Assembly (NCBI GenBank): GCA_001774395.1
Contig: MEZX01000002.1
Coordinates: 369,079 to 400,991, forward strand
DNA length: 31,913 bases
Source of the DNA: Candidatus Berkelbacteria bacterium RIFCSPLOWO2_01_FULL_50_28
Lineage (GTDB): Bacteria > Patescibacteria > UBA1384 > 2-12-FULL-50-11
Direction: 5' to 3'
Shown here: one piece after another, positions 6,789 through 14,549 of the stretch
Layout: each line of letters opens with the position of its first letter
How positions within the stretch are numbered: position 1 is the stretch's first letter
Made by a program: the position numbers and the translations under genes
The notes under the pieces: generated by a model
Told to the model about the DNA's origin: nothing
Databases searched by the model: none
Seen by the model: only the letters and a program-made list of their open reading frames with translations

Positions 6789-7700
6789 TTACTTCTGACA
6801 GTTGGGGCAGAAGTGAGCGCTGCGGCCGTTGACCACGGTGCGTTCGATCGCTTTGCCGCAAGTTCGGCAGGGAAGTCCAGTACGATGATAGACGTTGGCA
6901 AAATGCAAGTAGTTGCCTTGCGAGCCGTCGAGCCGTCGATAGTCTTTTAGCGATGTTCCGCCGTGCTTGAGCGCCAACGCGATTACTTTGGGGATACTAT
7001 TATAGATACGTTTAAGCTCTAACTTGTTTAGGCTACCTGCAGGCCGCGTTGGCAAAATGCTAGCGACAAACAGTATTTCGTCGGAGTAAATATTGCCAAT
7101 TCCGGCAATGAGATCCTGGAACATTAAAACGGTTTTAATTTTAGTGCGGGCTTTCTTTTCCATGGCGAGGGCAAAGTAATCGAAGTTGAATTCTGGCCAA
7201 TCAATTTCCGGACCGAGTTTAGCGACTTCTTCTTTCAAGCTAGCTTCGTCCAGAACCTTAATCCAGCCGAACTGCCGCAGATCGTTAAAGTATAAATGGC
7301 CTTTATCCAGCGTGAAAATTACGTGAGTGAACTCGTGAGGAGGTTGTTTCAGATAAGCGCTGTCTGGATGGCCGCCGCCGGCGATGACTTCGTCAGCTCC
7401 CAGCTCTCGGCTTTCGGCTTTCAGCTTGGCTGATTGCTGATGGCTGACAGCTGATTGCTGCTCTACATAGAGCATCTGGCCGGTCATTTTCAGATGAAAC
7501 AGCAGGTACTTGCCGTTGGAAAGTTTCCAGATCAGCATTTTGGCGCGGCGTGCAATCTCGTCAATCTTACTGCCAACTACGTCTTTATGGTTGCCACGAA
7601 ACAATTTTGGCAGGCGAATTTCTATGGCCTGGATAGTTTGACCAAGCACGTGCTGATTAAGACTGCGCTTGATTGTTTCAACTTCTGGTAGTTCGGGCAT
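6789..7700 (-). CDS. mutM: Formamidopyrimidine-DNA glycosylase (Fpg/MutM)
   Basis: A 303-aa base-excision repair enzyme that removes 8-oxoguanine and formamidopyrimidines and nicks the abasic site. The start must be the MPELPEVET methionine, because Pro2 is the catalytic nucleophile and Glu3 is catalytic, although the open frame extends six codons further. Lys54 (RRAKMLIW) corresponds to the conserved beta-hairpin lysine. The H2TH region (LIAGIGNIYSDEILF) and the C-terminal four-cysteine zinc finger (CRTC...CPNC) are intact. An unusual stretch of roughly 30 residues after GQMLYV (QQSAVSHQQSAKLKAESREL) is encoded by the CAGC-rich dispersed repeat. The enzyme is probably still active because all catalytic residues remain. 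Confidence 0.95.
   Translation of the reverse strand: MPELPEVETIKRSLNQHVLGQTIQAIEIRLPKLFRGNHKDVVGSKIDEIARRAKMLIWKLSNGKYLLFHLKMTGQMLYVEQQSAVSHQQSAKLKAESRELGADEVIAGGGHPDSAYLKQPPHEFTHVIFTLDKGHLYFNDLRQFGWIKVLDEASLKEEVAKLGPEIDWPEFNFDYFALAMEKKARTKIKTVLMFQDLIAGIGNIYSDEILFVASILPTRPAGSLNKLELKRIYNSIPKVIALALKHGGTSLKDYRRLDGSQGNYLHFANVYHRTGLPCRTCGKAIERTVVNGRSAHFCPNCQK
7391..7463. repeat. CAGC-rich dispersed repeat inserted in frame in mutM
   Basis: The coding stretch reads as runs of CAGCTCTCGGCTTTCGGC, TTTCAGCTTGGCTGATTGC and TGGCTGACAGCTGATTGC. These are the same words as the intergenic repeats at 2994-3110 and 23467-23605. It falls between two beta-strands of the N-terminal domain, where related Fpg proteins have a short loop. 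Confidence 0.7.
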
Positions 7701-7793
7701 CAGACTTTGTCGCTCCAAGCTAAGAGTTGAAAGTTGTGAATAAATAATTTAGGAAAACTCATTATTAGCAACATGTCAAAAAGTAGGGTAATT

Positions 7794-7831
7794 AAAAAGC
7801 GGGTGGCACGACACGCGTCGTACTCACCCGC
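7794..7831 (-). terminator. Intrinsic terminator of the 148-aa lipoprotein gene
   Basis: On the minus strand GCGGGTG (7831-7825) pairs with CACCCGC (7805-7799), with an inner ACGAC/GTCGT hairpin, followed by TTTTT (7798-7794). Confidence 0.8.
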
Positions 7832-7857
7832 ATCCGGGTCACACTCGCGCTTCGAGC

Positions 7858-8304
7858 CTACTGCTGAGTGTATCGAATCAGGCAGGCCCCCCCGACTATC
7901 CGAAACGAGTAGACGAGCCGGAAGTTCAATCGATCCACGCGCCGATTGATCTCCACGACCTTGGTACCCGTGTAGGTTTGGGAGAACTCCCCCGCTCCTT
8001 CATCAGTCAGATTCCCGGCCTGCAGATCTTCGAAATGCTCGCGGCCTCCGGCCGCGAAGAAGTTGGCCACCCGCTGGCGGTACTGCTCGCGGGTTAGAAG
8101 CTCACCCGTGCTGTTGTCAACGAAGTCGCTGGAGAAGTTCTCCATGACCGTTCCGACAACGCCCGAGTTGAGCGTGTTTGAAAGAGAGTTCATCCGGCTT
8201 TGGGTGAGCGAAGCGATCGAGTCGCCCCCACCACCCACGCCGGCGCAGCCCATCGTTCCCAACAACAGGAGCGCGAAGGCGGCAAACAAGTTGTAAATCT
8301 TCAT
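7858..8304 (-). CDS. Putative lipoprotein, 148 aa
   Basis: MKIYNLFAAFALLLLGTMGC is a hydrophobic signal ending in a plausible lipobox cysteine at residue 20, followed by a Gly-rich tether (AGVGGGG). The mature domain of about 120 residues (SRMNSLSNTLNSG to RIVGGACLIRYTQ) has the size and alternating pattern of small NTF2/SnoaL-like folds, but I cannot confirm that. GGAGGT lies 7 bases before ATG, with a good promoter upstream and a strong terminator downstream. It is the first of three exported proteins in a row on this strand. No function is claimed. Confidence 0.7.
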   Translation of the reverse strand: MKIYNLFAAFALLLLGTMGCAGVGGGGDSIASLTQSRMNSLSNTLNSGVVGTVMENFSSDFVDNSTGELLTREQYRQRVANFFAAGGREHFEDLQAGNLTDEGAGEFSQTYTGTKVVEINRRVDRLNFRLVYSFRIVGGACLIRYTQQ

Positions 8305-8343
8305 TTCTCATACCTCCATCCCACGGTCGGGATTGATAAGTGC

Positions 8344-8371
8344 ATTCTAAGCTAAATTGAATAATAGTCAA
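8344..8371 (-). promoter_or_regulatory. Promoter of the 148-aa lipoprotein gene
   Basis: On the minus strand TTGACT (8371-8366) and TAGAAT (8349-8344) are separated by 16 bases, both close to consensus. Confidence 0.8.
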
Positions 8372-8460
8372 GTGTATTTGTGAGAAATATTACATTTCGC
8401 TGTTTGAGTGAGTAACGATTCGTCACCCCCGACAGCTTGGCCGTTGGGGTGATTCAATAT

Positions 8461-8495
8461 CAAATAAATAACTGAGGACCTCCGGGCCCTCAGTT
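8461..8495 (-). terminator. Terminator overlapping the stop codon of the 160-aa gene
   Basis: On the minus strand AACTGAGG (8495-8488) includes the TGA stop and pairs with CCTCAGTT (8477-8470), followed by ATTTATTTG. Confidence 0.7.
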
Positions 8496-8972
8496 GGTCT
8501 TTCGATGCATTGCAAGAACTGCACCGAAATTGTGGGTATCGTCGCTGATGCCGCGGTGACCGAACTTGAAGTAGTCGAATCTCTTCTCTAGCTTTTCGAC
8601 GGTTTTGGATCGAAGGACATCCTGACCGTCGACGGTCACCACCTCAATCGGTCCGTCCATGCGGCTATTTGCAACCGCACCCGTTTTGAAGCGAAAGAAA
8701 GCCTCTTCCAGTCGATCCGATCTGATCTTTCCTCCAGTTATCACTCCGGTGAGCTTGGTTCCTGAGGGGCTGTCAGAGATAACATAGATACCGGTAACAG
8801 CTAGGTCTTTGGTAACTACAAGCTCTTCGATTGCTATCGTTTCGGTGCGGCCTTGATTGTCGAAGCGAAGCGTTCCCTCCCAAATGCCGACGAGGGGATT
8901 ATCTTGAGAGCTGGGCGCTAAAGTCTGGAGCGACAAGATGAAAAGAGCGATCAGAAGTGACAGTGTCTTCAA
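8490..8972 (-). CDS. Exported protein of unknown function, 160 aa (TTG start)
   Basis: The start is TTG, fixed by an almost complete anti-Shine-Dalgarno match (CAGGAGGTGATTCC) directly before it. The N-terminus MKTLSLLIALFILSLQTLA is a clear signal peptide, and no lipobox cysteine is present, so a secreted or periplasm-like location is inferred. The mature part looks beta-rich: NPLVGIWEGTLRFDNQGRTE, ELVVTKDLAVTGIYVI, GTKLTGVITGGKI. This resembles lipocalin-like or calycin-type extracellular proteins in pattern only. The C-terminus FGHRGISDDTHNFGAVLAMHRK is unusual. I do not recognise the family. Confidence 0.7.
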   Translation of the reverse strand: MKTLSLLIALFILSLQTLAPSSQDNPLVGIWEGTLRFDNQGRTETIAIEELVVTKDLAVTGIYVISDSPSGTKLTGVITGGKIRSDRLEEAFFRFKTGAVANSRMDGPIEVVTVDGQDVLRSKTVEKLEKRFDYFKFGHRGISDDTHNFGAVLAMHRKTN

Positions 8973-9280
8973 GGAATCACCTCCTGTATCTGATGATTTT
9001 CGGTTAATTGCTTAATGATTGCAAGGGAGCTATAGATCTGAGCGTCAGAATCGCTCGGATTTATAAATCTGTAAATATGCCCCTGAGTTGGCGGCCTGTT
9101 CTGATCTGCGGTCAGGGGTTTCTGTAGAGATTCAGCCTCAAGGAACATTAATAATACCCTGAAGGACAGTCCTTTACCTGGTAGCCTTCTCGGTAGAGGA
9201 CTGTCCTTCAGGAGAGCGGTACGGGGCACTAGTTGTAACGCCGTTCTCGAGGCGCTCTCGGTTTGTACGTTTTTGGGTAT
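8973..9280. other. Intergenic region with two structured inverted repeats
   Basis: No gene is supported; a short minus-strand frame (8969-9229) only exists because hairpin arms lack stops. The region holds CCCCTGA/TCAGGGG (9080-9086 with 9111-9117) and a 21-bp hairpin at 9158-9212. The promoter of the 160-aa gene could not be pinned down with confidence. Confidence 0.5.
9158..9212. repeat. Long intergenic hairpin, member A
   Basis: The arm at 9158-9178 (beginning CCTGAAGGACAGTCC) pairs with 9192-9212 over 21 bp with a single G-U. It shares its layout (AAGG...CCT.TACC) with the hairpin at 10737-10784, and the base differences between them are compensated. The two hairpins bracket the 423-aa lipoprotein gene. 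Confidence 0.8.
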
Positions 9281-9316
9281 AAAAAAGGGGCCCGGAACCT
9301 TGGTAGGTCCCGGGCC
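9281..9316 (-). terminator. Terminator of the 423-aa lipoprotein gene
   Basis: On the minus strand GGCCCGG (9316-9310) pairs with CCGGGCC (9295-9289), followed by a run of six T (9286-9281). Confidence 0.85.
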
Positions 9317-9339
9317 TGTGAGTGACCAGCGCCGAGGCG

Positions 9340-10611
9340 TTAGTCGTTGAGGGTGATCTCCAGCTCAGACCGAACGAGGGTCGAACCTTCGTTCATGCTG
9401 AAGAAGTCGTAGGTGACCATCCCTGCCCAGTCCTGACAGGCGAGCATCAGGTTGTCGGCCTCCAGGGTTTCCTCGAAGACCTCGACCTCGCCGCCTTCCA
9501 CCTGGGCCGTCCACCGAACGGTGGCCGTGCCGCCAACGTTGGTCTTCCACTTGAAGAGATTTCCGGTGCTGAAGTACAGCTCCATGAAGTTGGCAAAGCC
9601 CTCTTCGTAGGTGCCGCCGTCGCGGGCGACGAAGTGATTTCGCACTTCGGTTTGGCCGTTCATCGTCAGGCTGGCCGTGGATCGGGTAACAACTGGCTCG
9701 GCTCTCTGGTCGATCAGGGTGCAGTAGCGCCCATCAAAGACCAACGTGCCGAAGAACTCGCCGCTGGGGTAACCCCAGTGCGAGCCATCGTCGAGCGAGA
9801 ACCCGTACGCCAGCTCGACAGGCAAGTTCGCCGCTCCGCGCCCGGTGATACCGTGCGAGGTAGCGATGATGAGGCCCGAGTCGTGCCGGGCTGTCGTGTG
9901 GGCGAGGAAGAACGTGTTGTTCGACCAGTGCCCCGTGTAGGTGAGACCGGAGACGTTTTCGACGCCGCCACCACCACCGCGACCGTTGCCGGCAGGCTGT
10001 CCTTCCGGCTGGGCGACGAGCTGGATGCTATTGCCCTTGGGGGATCTGGCAAGCCAGCTCTGGCCAGCCGCGAGTGCTTGGCTTGGCACGAAGAGCCGAA
10101 GCGGCTCCGTGCTCGGCGAACGCTCGGGTTGGCGTGGCGCACGCCCGCCGACGAACTCGTCGGCTTCCTGCCAGAACTGGCTGGCTGCGCCACCCTCGAA
10201 GTTGTGTCCGTCGAAGCCCTGACGGACTCCGAAAGCCACCTTGTTCTGGTAGATCAGAGTGGCCCCCGACTTACCGTAGTTGACCAAGGTGTTGACGGCC
10301 TTGAACAGGCCGAGTTTCGTATCGTCCTCGCTCGTGCGAGTCGCACGAAAAGTGACGATGAAGTCGCGCCGGTCGTAACCGACGCCGTAACGCAGGGTCA
10401 TGGCGACCGGTCCGTTTTGGACCAGCGTTGCCAGTTCGTCGAAGCTCCAGTACCCGACAGGGTCGGGCCCGGCTGGCTTCCCGCCCTCGAGTGACGCGGT
10501 CGAACCCGCGCCGGCGCCGCCGCAGCCGATGAGGCCGAGGCCGACGAGAAGAAACAGAGAAAAAAGCGCGATGATCGCGCGAATTGACGAAACGAACTTT
10601 GTGTTGTTCAT
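9340..10611 (-). CDS. Large lipoprotein of unknown function, 423 aa
   Basis: The start MNNTKFVSSIRAIIALFSLF is chosen because AGGAGG lies about 10 bases upstream. The open frame runs 21 codons further, into the -10 region. A signal sequence ends in the lipobox LGLIGC, and the mature protein begins CGGAGAGSTASLEGG, a flexible tether. The rest is beta-rich, with many Gly, Thr and aromatic residues (VGYWSFDELATL, GLTYTGHWSNNTFFLAH, ELAYGFSLDDGSHWGYPSGE), a poly-Gly linker (GNGRGGGGG), and no catalytic motif I know. It is visibly richer in G and C than the neighbouring genes, enough to keep a 390-codon antisense frame open, which may indicate transfer. It has a consensus promoter and terminator of its own. 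Confidence 0.75.
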   Translation of the reverse strand: MNNTKFVSSIRAIIALFSLFLLVGLGLIGCGGAGAGSTASLEGGKPAGPDPVGYWSFDELATLVQNGPVAMTLRYGVGYDRRDFIVTFRATRTSEDDTKLGLFKAVNTLVNYGKSGATLIYQNKVAFGVRQGFDGHNFEGGAASQFWQEADEFVGGRAPRQPERSPSTEPLRLFVPSQALAAGQSWLARSPKGNSIQLVAQPEGQPAGNGRGGGGGVENVSGLTYTGHWSNNTFFLAHTTARHDSGLIIATSHGITGRGAANLPVELAYGFSLDDGSHWGYPSGEFFGTLVFDGRYCTLIDQRAEPVVTRSTASLTMNGQTEVRNHFVARDGGTYEEGFANFMELYFSTGNLFKWKTNVGGTATVRWTAQVEGGEVEVFEETLEADNLMLACQDWAGMVTYDFFSMNEGSTLVRSELEITLND

Positions 10612-10652
10612 GTCCAATGGGCCTCCTGCCCTTTGCCAATTTTGGCTCGAGC

Positions 10653-10681
10653 AGTGTAGCAGTTTCTCGGTCAAACGTCAA
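10653..10681 (-). promoter_or_regulatory. Promoter of the 423-aa lipoprotein gene
   Basis: On the minus strand TTGACG (10681-10676) and TACACT (10658-10653) are separated by 17 bases. Confidence 0.8.
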
Positions 10682-10736
10682 GACATTTCCGGCCAATTTT
10701 TAAACTAACTAAAAGCAATCCTCGCACCTCACAGGT

Positions 10737-10784
10737 AAAGGCCTGCCCTCTACCTGACAACCTACAGGTAGAGGGCAGGCCTTT
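10737..10784. repeat. Long perfect intergenic hairpin, member B
   Basis: A 20-bp perfect stem: the arm at 10737-10756 (AAAGGCCTGCCCTCTACCTG) and its reverse complement at 10765-10784, with an 8-nt loop. It lies between the divergent promoters of the lipoprotein gene and the rRNA operon. It is structurally homologous to the hairpin at 9158-9212. Confidence 0.85.
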
Positions 10785-10822
10785 AGGTTCGGGTTGCAGA
10801 TTCTTTTGCAGGTAAATTGGTG

Positions 10823-10851
10823 TTGACACCGCTCCCCAGCTTTTATATACT
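10823..10851 (+). promoter_or_regulatory. rRNA operon promoter
   Basis: A perfect TTGACA (10823-10828), 17 bases, then TATACT (10846-10851). It is the strongest plus-strand promoter seen in the window and sits 327 bases before the 23S start. Confidence 0.85.
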
Positions 10852-11177
10852 CGACCTTGTACATGTTAGGTAAAACACAAGGGGGAGTCGGTTAACACGA
10901 GCGGATTTTTTATCCGGCTTGTTCAGCCGCCTCACCGGCGGTTTTTTCTTAACCTCTGACGATTTTTAACAAATCGGTTCCAAACTAAAGCCGAAGACAT
11001 TCTTTGGCTTTGAAGCGGCTCTGTTTTCGCACAATTTTCTGCAGGTATCCTTAGGGGTATCGAGCAGACTGTTATCCCGCGATAAACAAGCCGTGTCCGA
11101 CGCATTCTAATAATAGAGTGTGGGCGTGACAAGCAAGTACTCGCGTTCGGTACCTTTCCGGACCGAAGCGAGAAAGT
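10852..11177 (+). promoter_or_regulatory. 23S leader with internal terminator, boxA-like site and processing stem
   Basis: From the predicted start (about 10858) the leader holds a 10-codon mini-ORF (10863-10895) and the hairpin CGGAT/ATCCG (10902-10916). Next comes an apparently complete intrinsic terminator, CCGCC/GGCGG followed by TTTTTT (10927-10947). After it come a boxA-like GATTTTTAACAAA (10961-10973) and, just before the 23S 5' end, a stem CTCGC..TTCGGT/ACCGAA..GCGAG (about 11139-11172) that may be an RNase III processing site. The terminator between promoter and gene suggests attenuation/antitermination or a separate small RNA. Confidence 0.6.
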
Positions 11178-11354
11178 AAGTAATTCACCAAAAGCACATA
11201 GAGGATGTCTTGGTAGATTCAGCTGATGAAGGACGTAGTAGGCTGCGATAAGCGCCGGGGAGCTGCCAACAAGCTTTGATCCGACGATTTCCGAATGGGG
11301 AAACCCAACGTCGTGAACCGACGTTACCGTGTCTCACTTTCGTTCGACACTGGT

Positions 11355-11463
11355 TAATTATCAATTCACAATTTTGCAATTTTCAATAAAATCTCAATGA
11401 ATTAATTTTCAAACATTGAGACATTGGAAATTCACTGAAAATTGAAACTTGAAAATTAGAAGT
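11355..11463 (+). repeat. AT-rich inverted-repeat insertion 1 in 23S (domain I)
   Basis: About 110 bases of variants of AATTTTCAATT/GAAATTGAAA inside the helix closed by CCGTGTCTC (11329-11337) and GAGACACGG (11480-11488). A stretch of more than 35 bases around CATTGAGACATTG matches, in reverse orientation, the copy upstream of glyS. Unlike the other copies it has no obvious flanking palindrome pair. Confidence 0.85.
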
Positions 11464-11893
11464 TGTGGCGAGCGGTAGAGAGACACGGAAGGCACCCGGG
11501 GAACTGAAACATCTTAGTACCCGGAGGAAAATAAAGTAGTAACGATTCCCCCAGTAGCGGCGAGCGAAAAGGGACCAGCCCAAACTTGTCTATCACATCT
11601 TGGGCGTAAGTGTGTAAACAGGCGATCCTTTACCATAAACGGGTCTAGCCTCAATAAATTTGTTTGCGCTTGCGTCCGGGATGTGATGGGCAAGGGTTAT
11701 AGGGTAGCATCAGACATTAGTCGAGCGATTGTAATTGAATTAGTCTAAGGACCTTGGAAAAGGCCACCGTAGAGGGTGATAGTCCCGTCGACGAAAATTC
11801 AACCACGCTTGGATGCTTCTCCTGAGTACGACTAGACACGTGAAATCTAGTCGGAAGGTCGGGTGATCGTGCCCGAAGGCTAAATACTGAATC

Positions 11894-11926
<33 letters not shown>

Positions 11927-11992
11927 ATGAAAAGTACCCTGAGTAAGGGAGTGAAATAGTACCTGAAACTATGTGCTTACAAGGAGTCGGAG

Positions 11993-12104
11993 CCGCCACA
12001 CCTAATTTTTCGAGGTCTTTAAGAATACAAATGTGAGAGTCGCTAGACGGCTAGCGCCTTTGACATTTTGTTACAAAGATTTGTCGCTGAATTAGGTGTG
12101 GCGG
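11993..12104 (+). other. Extended helix 25 of 23S rRNA (IVS-like)
   Basis: CCGCCACACCTAATT (11993-12007) pairs perfectly with AATTAGGTGTGGCGG (12090-12104), enclosing 82 nt that include the hairpin CGCTAG-ACGG-CTAGCG. The flanking sequence places it at helix 25 (E. coli about 540-555), normally a short hairpin and a classical site of removable intervening sequences in Salmonella. Its sequence is unrelated to the AT-rich family. Confidence 0.75.
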
Positions 12105-12608
12105 TGACGGCGTGCCTATTGAAGAATGAGCCAACGAGTTAGTCCTCAATTCCAAGTCTAAGGGCCTTTGGCCTGGAGGCGTAGCGAAAGCGAGTGTTAA
12201 TAGCGCGTCATAGGAGTTGGGGCTAGACCCGAAACCGAGTGATCTTGCCATGAGCAGGCTGAACCCTAGGGAAACCTAGTGGGGAGGGCCGAACCCGTTA
12301 ATGTAACAAAATTATGGGATGACTTGTGGTAAGCGGTAAAATACCAATCGAACTCGGAGATAGCTGGTTCTCCTCGAAATACGTATAGGCGTAGCGCGAA
12401 TCTGCATGGTGTGGGGTAGAGCACTGAAAAGTGTCTTGGGGACGCAAGTTCTCAACACTTAACAAACTCCGAATACGCACCGTTAGGGATTCGCAGTCAG
12501 ACTGTGCGGGCTAAGCTGCATGGTCAAAAGGGAAAAAGCCCAGACCTACATCTAAGGTCCCTAAATTCTAGCTAAGTGGAAAACGAAGTGGAAAGGCGTA
12601 GACAACTA

Positions 12609-12640
<32 letters not shown>

Positions 12641-12779
12641 GAAAGCGTAACAGCTCACTAGTCGACCCTACGTTGTTCTACAACGGTTTGGCGAAAGCCG
12701 AACTCGCGTAGTCAACCTCTAGGCCTTTTTGCGCGGAAAATGTAACGGGGCTCAAGCTAGGTACCGAAGATTAGGATTG

Positions 12780-12927
12780 CCAGTGCCTTGCACTGGAATT
12801 ATCAATTTTCAGTTTTCAGTTCTCAATGAATGATCAATGAATCAATTTTCAAGTTTGGAAATTGTGAAATTGGAAATTTATTAGAAATTAGAAATTGTTA
12901 ATTTGAAATTCCGGCGCAGGGCGCCGG
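12780..12927 (+). repeat. AT-rich insertion 2 in 23S at helix 45, with flanking palindromes
   Basis: Palindrome CCAGTGC-CTT-GCACTGG (12780-12796), AT-rich core (12797-12910), then palindrome CCGGCGC-AGG-GCGCCGG (12911-12927). Neighbouring sequence (GGTAGAGGAGCGTTC) places it at helix 45 (E. coli about 1170), the other classical intervening-sequence site. Removing the left palindrome and core would restore an ordinary helix 45 hairpin. Confidence 0.85.
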
Positions 12928-13419
12928 TGATGGTAGAGGAGCGTTCGTATTGGGGTGAAGCGGGAGTGTAAACGACCGTGGACTGATACGAAGTGCGAAT
13001 GTTGGCATGAGTAACGAAAACCAGGTGAGAACCCTGGTCGCCGCAAGTCTAAGGTTTCCACAGCAACGCCAATCGTCTGTGGGTTAGTCGGATCTAAGGG
13101 TGAAGAACCCGATGTTCAGACGGTTAATATTCCGTCACTACTGACAAACTACCCTGTGATGACACGGGCCCGTGGTCAAATGCGATTATTGGATTTCGTC
13201 ATTTGGCTCAAAGCCTGGCAAGAAAAATCACAGAGTTAACTATTTTGAGCGTCACGTGCGCAAGCACTGATGCGAAAAAAGGAGTGAACACAACTATTGT
13301 TAGTATCCGTACCGCAAACCGACACAGGTAGACGAGACGAGTAGTCTCAGGTGGTCGAGATAACCCTCTTTAAGGAACTCGGCAAAGAATCGGGCGTAAC
13401 TTAGGGATATGCCCTGCCC

Positions 13420-13571
13420 CTCAATGCTTCGCATTGGAGTTTTCAAGTCTCAATTATCAATTTTCAATCAATTCTCAATGAACAAATTTTCAAAGGTTTG
13501 GGCATTGAACAATTGTAAATTCACTGGAAATTGCAAAATTAGAAATTGGAAATTCCGCTGCGAAGCAGCGG
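13420..13571 (+). repeat. AT-rich insertion 3 in 23S near helix 63, with flanking palindromes
   Basis: Left hairpin CTCAATGC-TTC-GCATTGGAG (13420-13439, one bulge), AT-rich core (13440-13554), right hairpin CCGCTGC-GAA-GCAGCGG (13555-13571). Flanking sequence corresponds to the variable helix 63 region before CTGTTTAACAAAAAC. The core contains CTCAATGAAC and ATTTTCAAA shared with the other copies. Confidence 0.85.
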
Positions 13572-13696
13572 GGGGCCGCAGCGAAAGAAACCAAGCGACT
13601 GTTTAACAAAAACTTAGCTCTCTGCTAACCCATTGTGGGATGTATAGGGGGTGATGCCTGCCCAGTGCTCGTAGGTTACGGGGACGGCTGACCCTA

Positions 13697-13862
13697 GCAC
13701 CTTGCGTACAAGGTGCAATTATCAATTCTCAATTATCAATTCTCAATGAATTATCAATGATTCAATTCTCAATCTCAAAGTTTGAAAATTGGAAACTGAA
13801 AATTTACTGAAAACTGAAAACTGAAAATTCGAAAATTGCAGCACTTTGTACTCAAAGTGCTG
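13697..13862 (+). repeat. AT-rich insertion 4 in 23S near helix 68, with flanking palindromes
   Basis: Left hairpin GCACCTTG-CGTA-CAAGGTGC (13697-13716), AT-rich core (13717-13838), right hairpin CAGCACTTTG-TACT-CAAAGTGCTG (13839-13862). It sits between GGGGACGGCTGACCC and GGGGAAGGCTGGAACTTAAGC, the helix 68 region. The two flanking hairpins differ by one compensated base pair in the shared stem. Confidence 0.85.
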
Positions 13863-14376
13863 GGGAAGGCTGGAACTTAAGCCCGAGTGAACGGCAGCGG
13901 TAACTATAACCGTTCTATGGTAGCGAAATTCCTCGTCAGGTAAATTCTGACCCGCACGAACGGCATAACGACTTGGTAACTGTCTCAAAGAGGGACTCGG
14001 TGAAATTGCACTGCCGGTGAAGATGCCGGTTACTTGCAGCAAGACGGAAAGACCCCGTGGAGCTTTACTACAATTTGATATTGAATCAGGGTTTGTGATG
14101 TGTAGCGTAGGTGGGAGACTTCGGTCGTCAATGAAACACCACCCTTCGTTCATTTTGATTCTAACTGGTGAAAACTAAGACAGTGTCAGATGGGTAGTTT
14201 GACTGGGGCGGTCGCCTCCGAAAGAGTAACGGAGGCGTACAAAGGTTAGCTAGGTACGGATGGAAATCGTACCGATAGTGTAAACGCATAAGCTAGCTTG
14301 ACTGTGAGGCCTACAAGCCGAGCAGGTGCGAAAGCAGGTGTTAGTGATCCAGCCGGTACGGAACGAGATGGCCGGC

Positions 14377-14413
<37 letters not shown>

Positions 14414-14549
14414 TATTGCGCCCAATCGACCACTGAGACGGCGCAGTTTGGCACCTCGATGTCGGCTCACCCTATCCTGGAGGTGAAGAAGCTTCCAAGG
14501 GTTTGGCTGTTCGCCAATTAAAAGGGTACGCGAGCTGGGTTCAGAACGT

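Noticed and set aside
8969..9229. 86-codon minus-strand frame upstream of the 160-aa gene
   Set aside because: It spans a long inverted repeat and a strong Shine-Dalgarno that belongs to the TTG start; the composition is not protein-like.
9322..10494. 390-codon plus-strand open frame
   Set aside because: It is antisense to the 423-aa lipoprotein gene, which has promoter, Shine-Dalgarno, lipobox and terminator. The open antisense frame is explained by high G+C.
12780..13862. IS200/IS605-type (PATE) interpretation of the AT-rich elements
   Set aside because: Those elements keep the same terminal hairpins in all copies. Here the hairpins match within a copy but differ between copies. It cannot be fully excluded without more copies.
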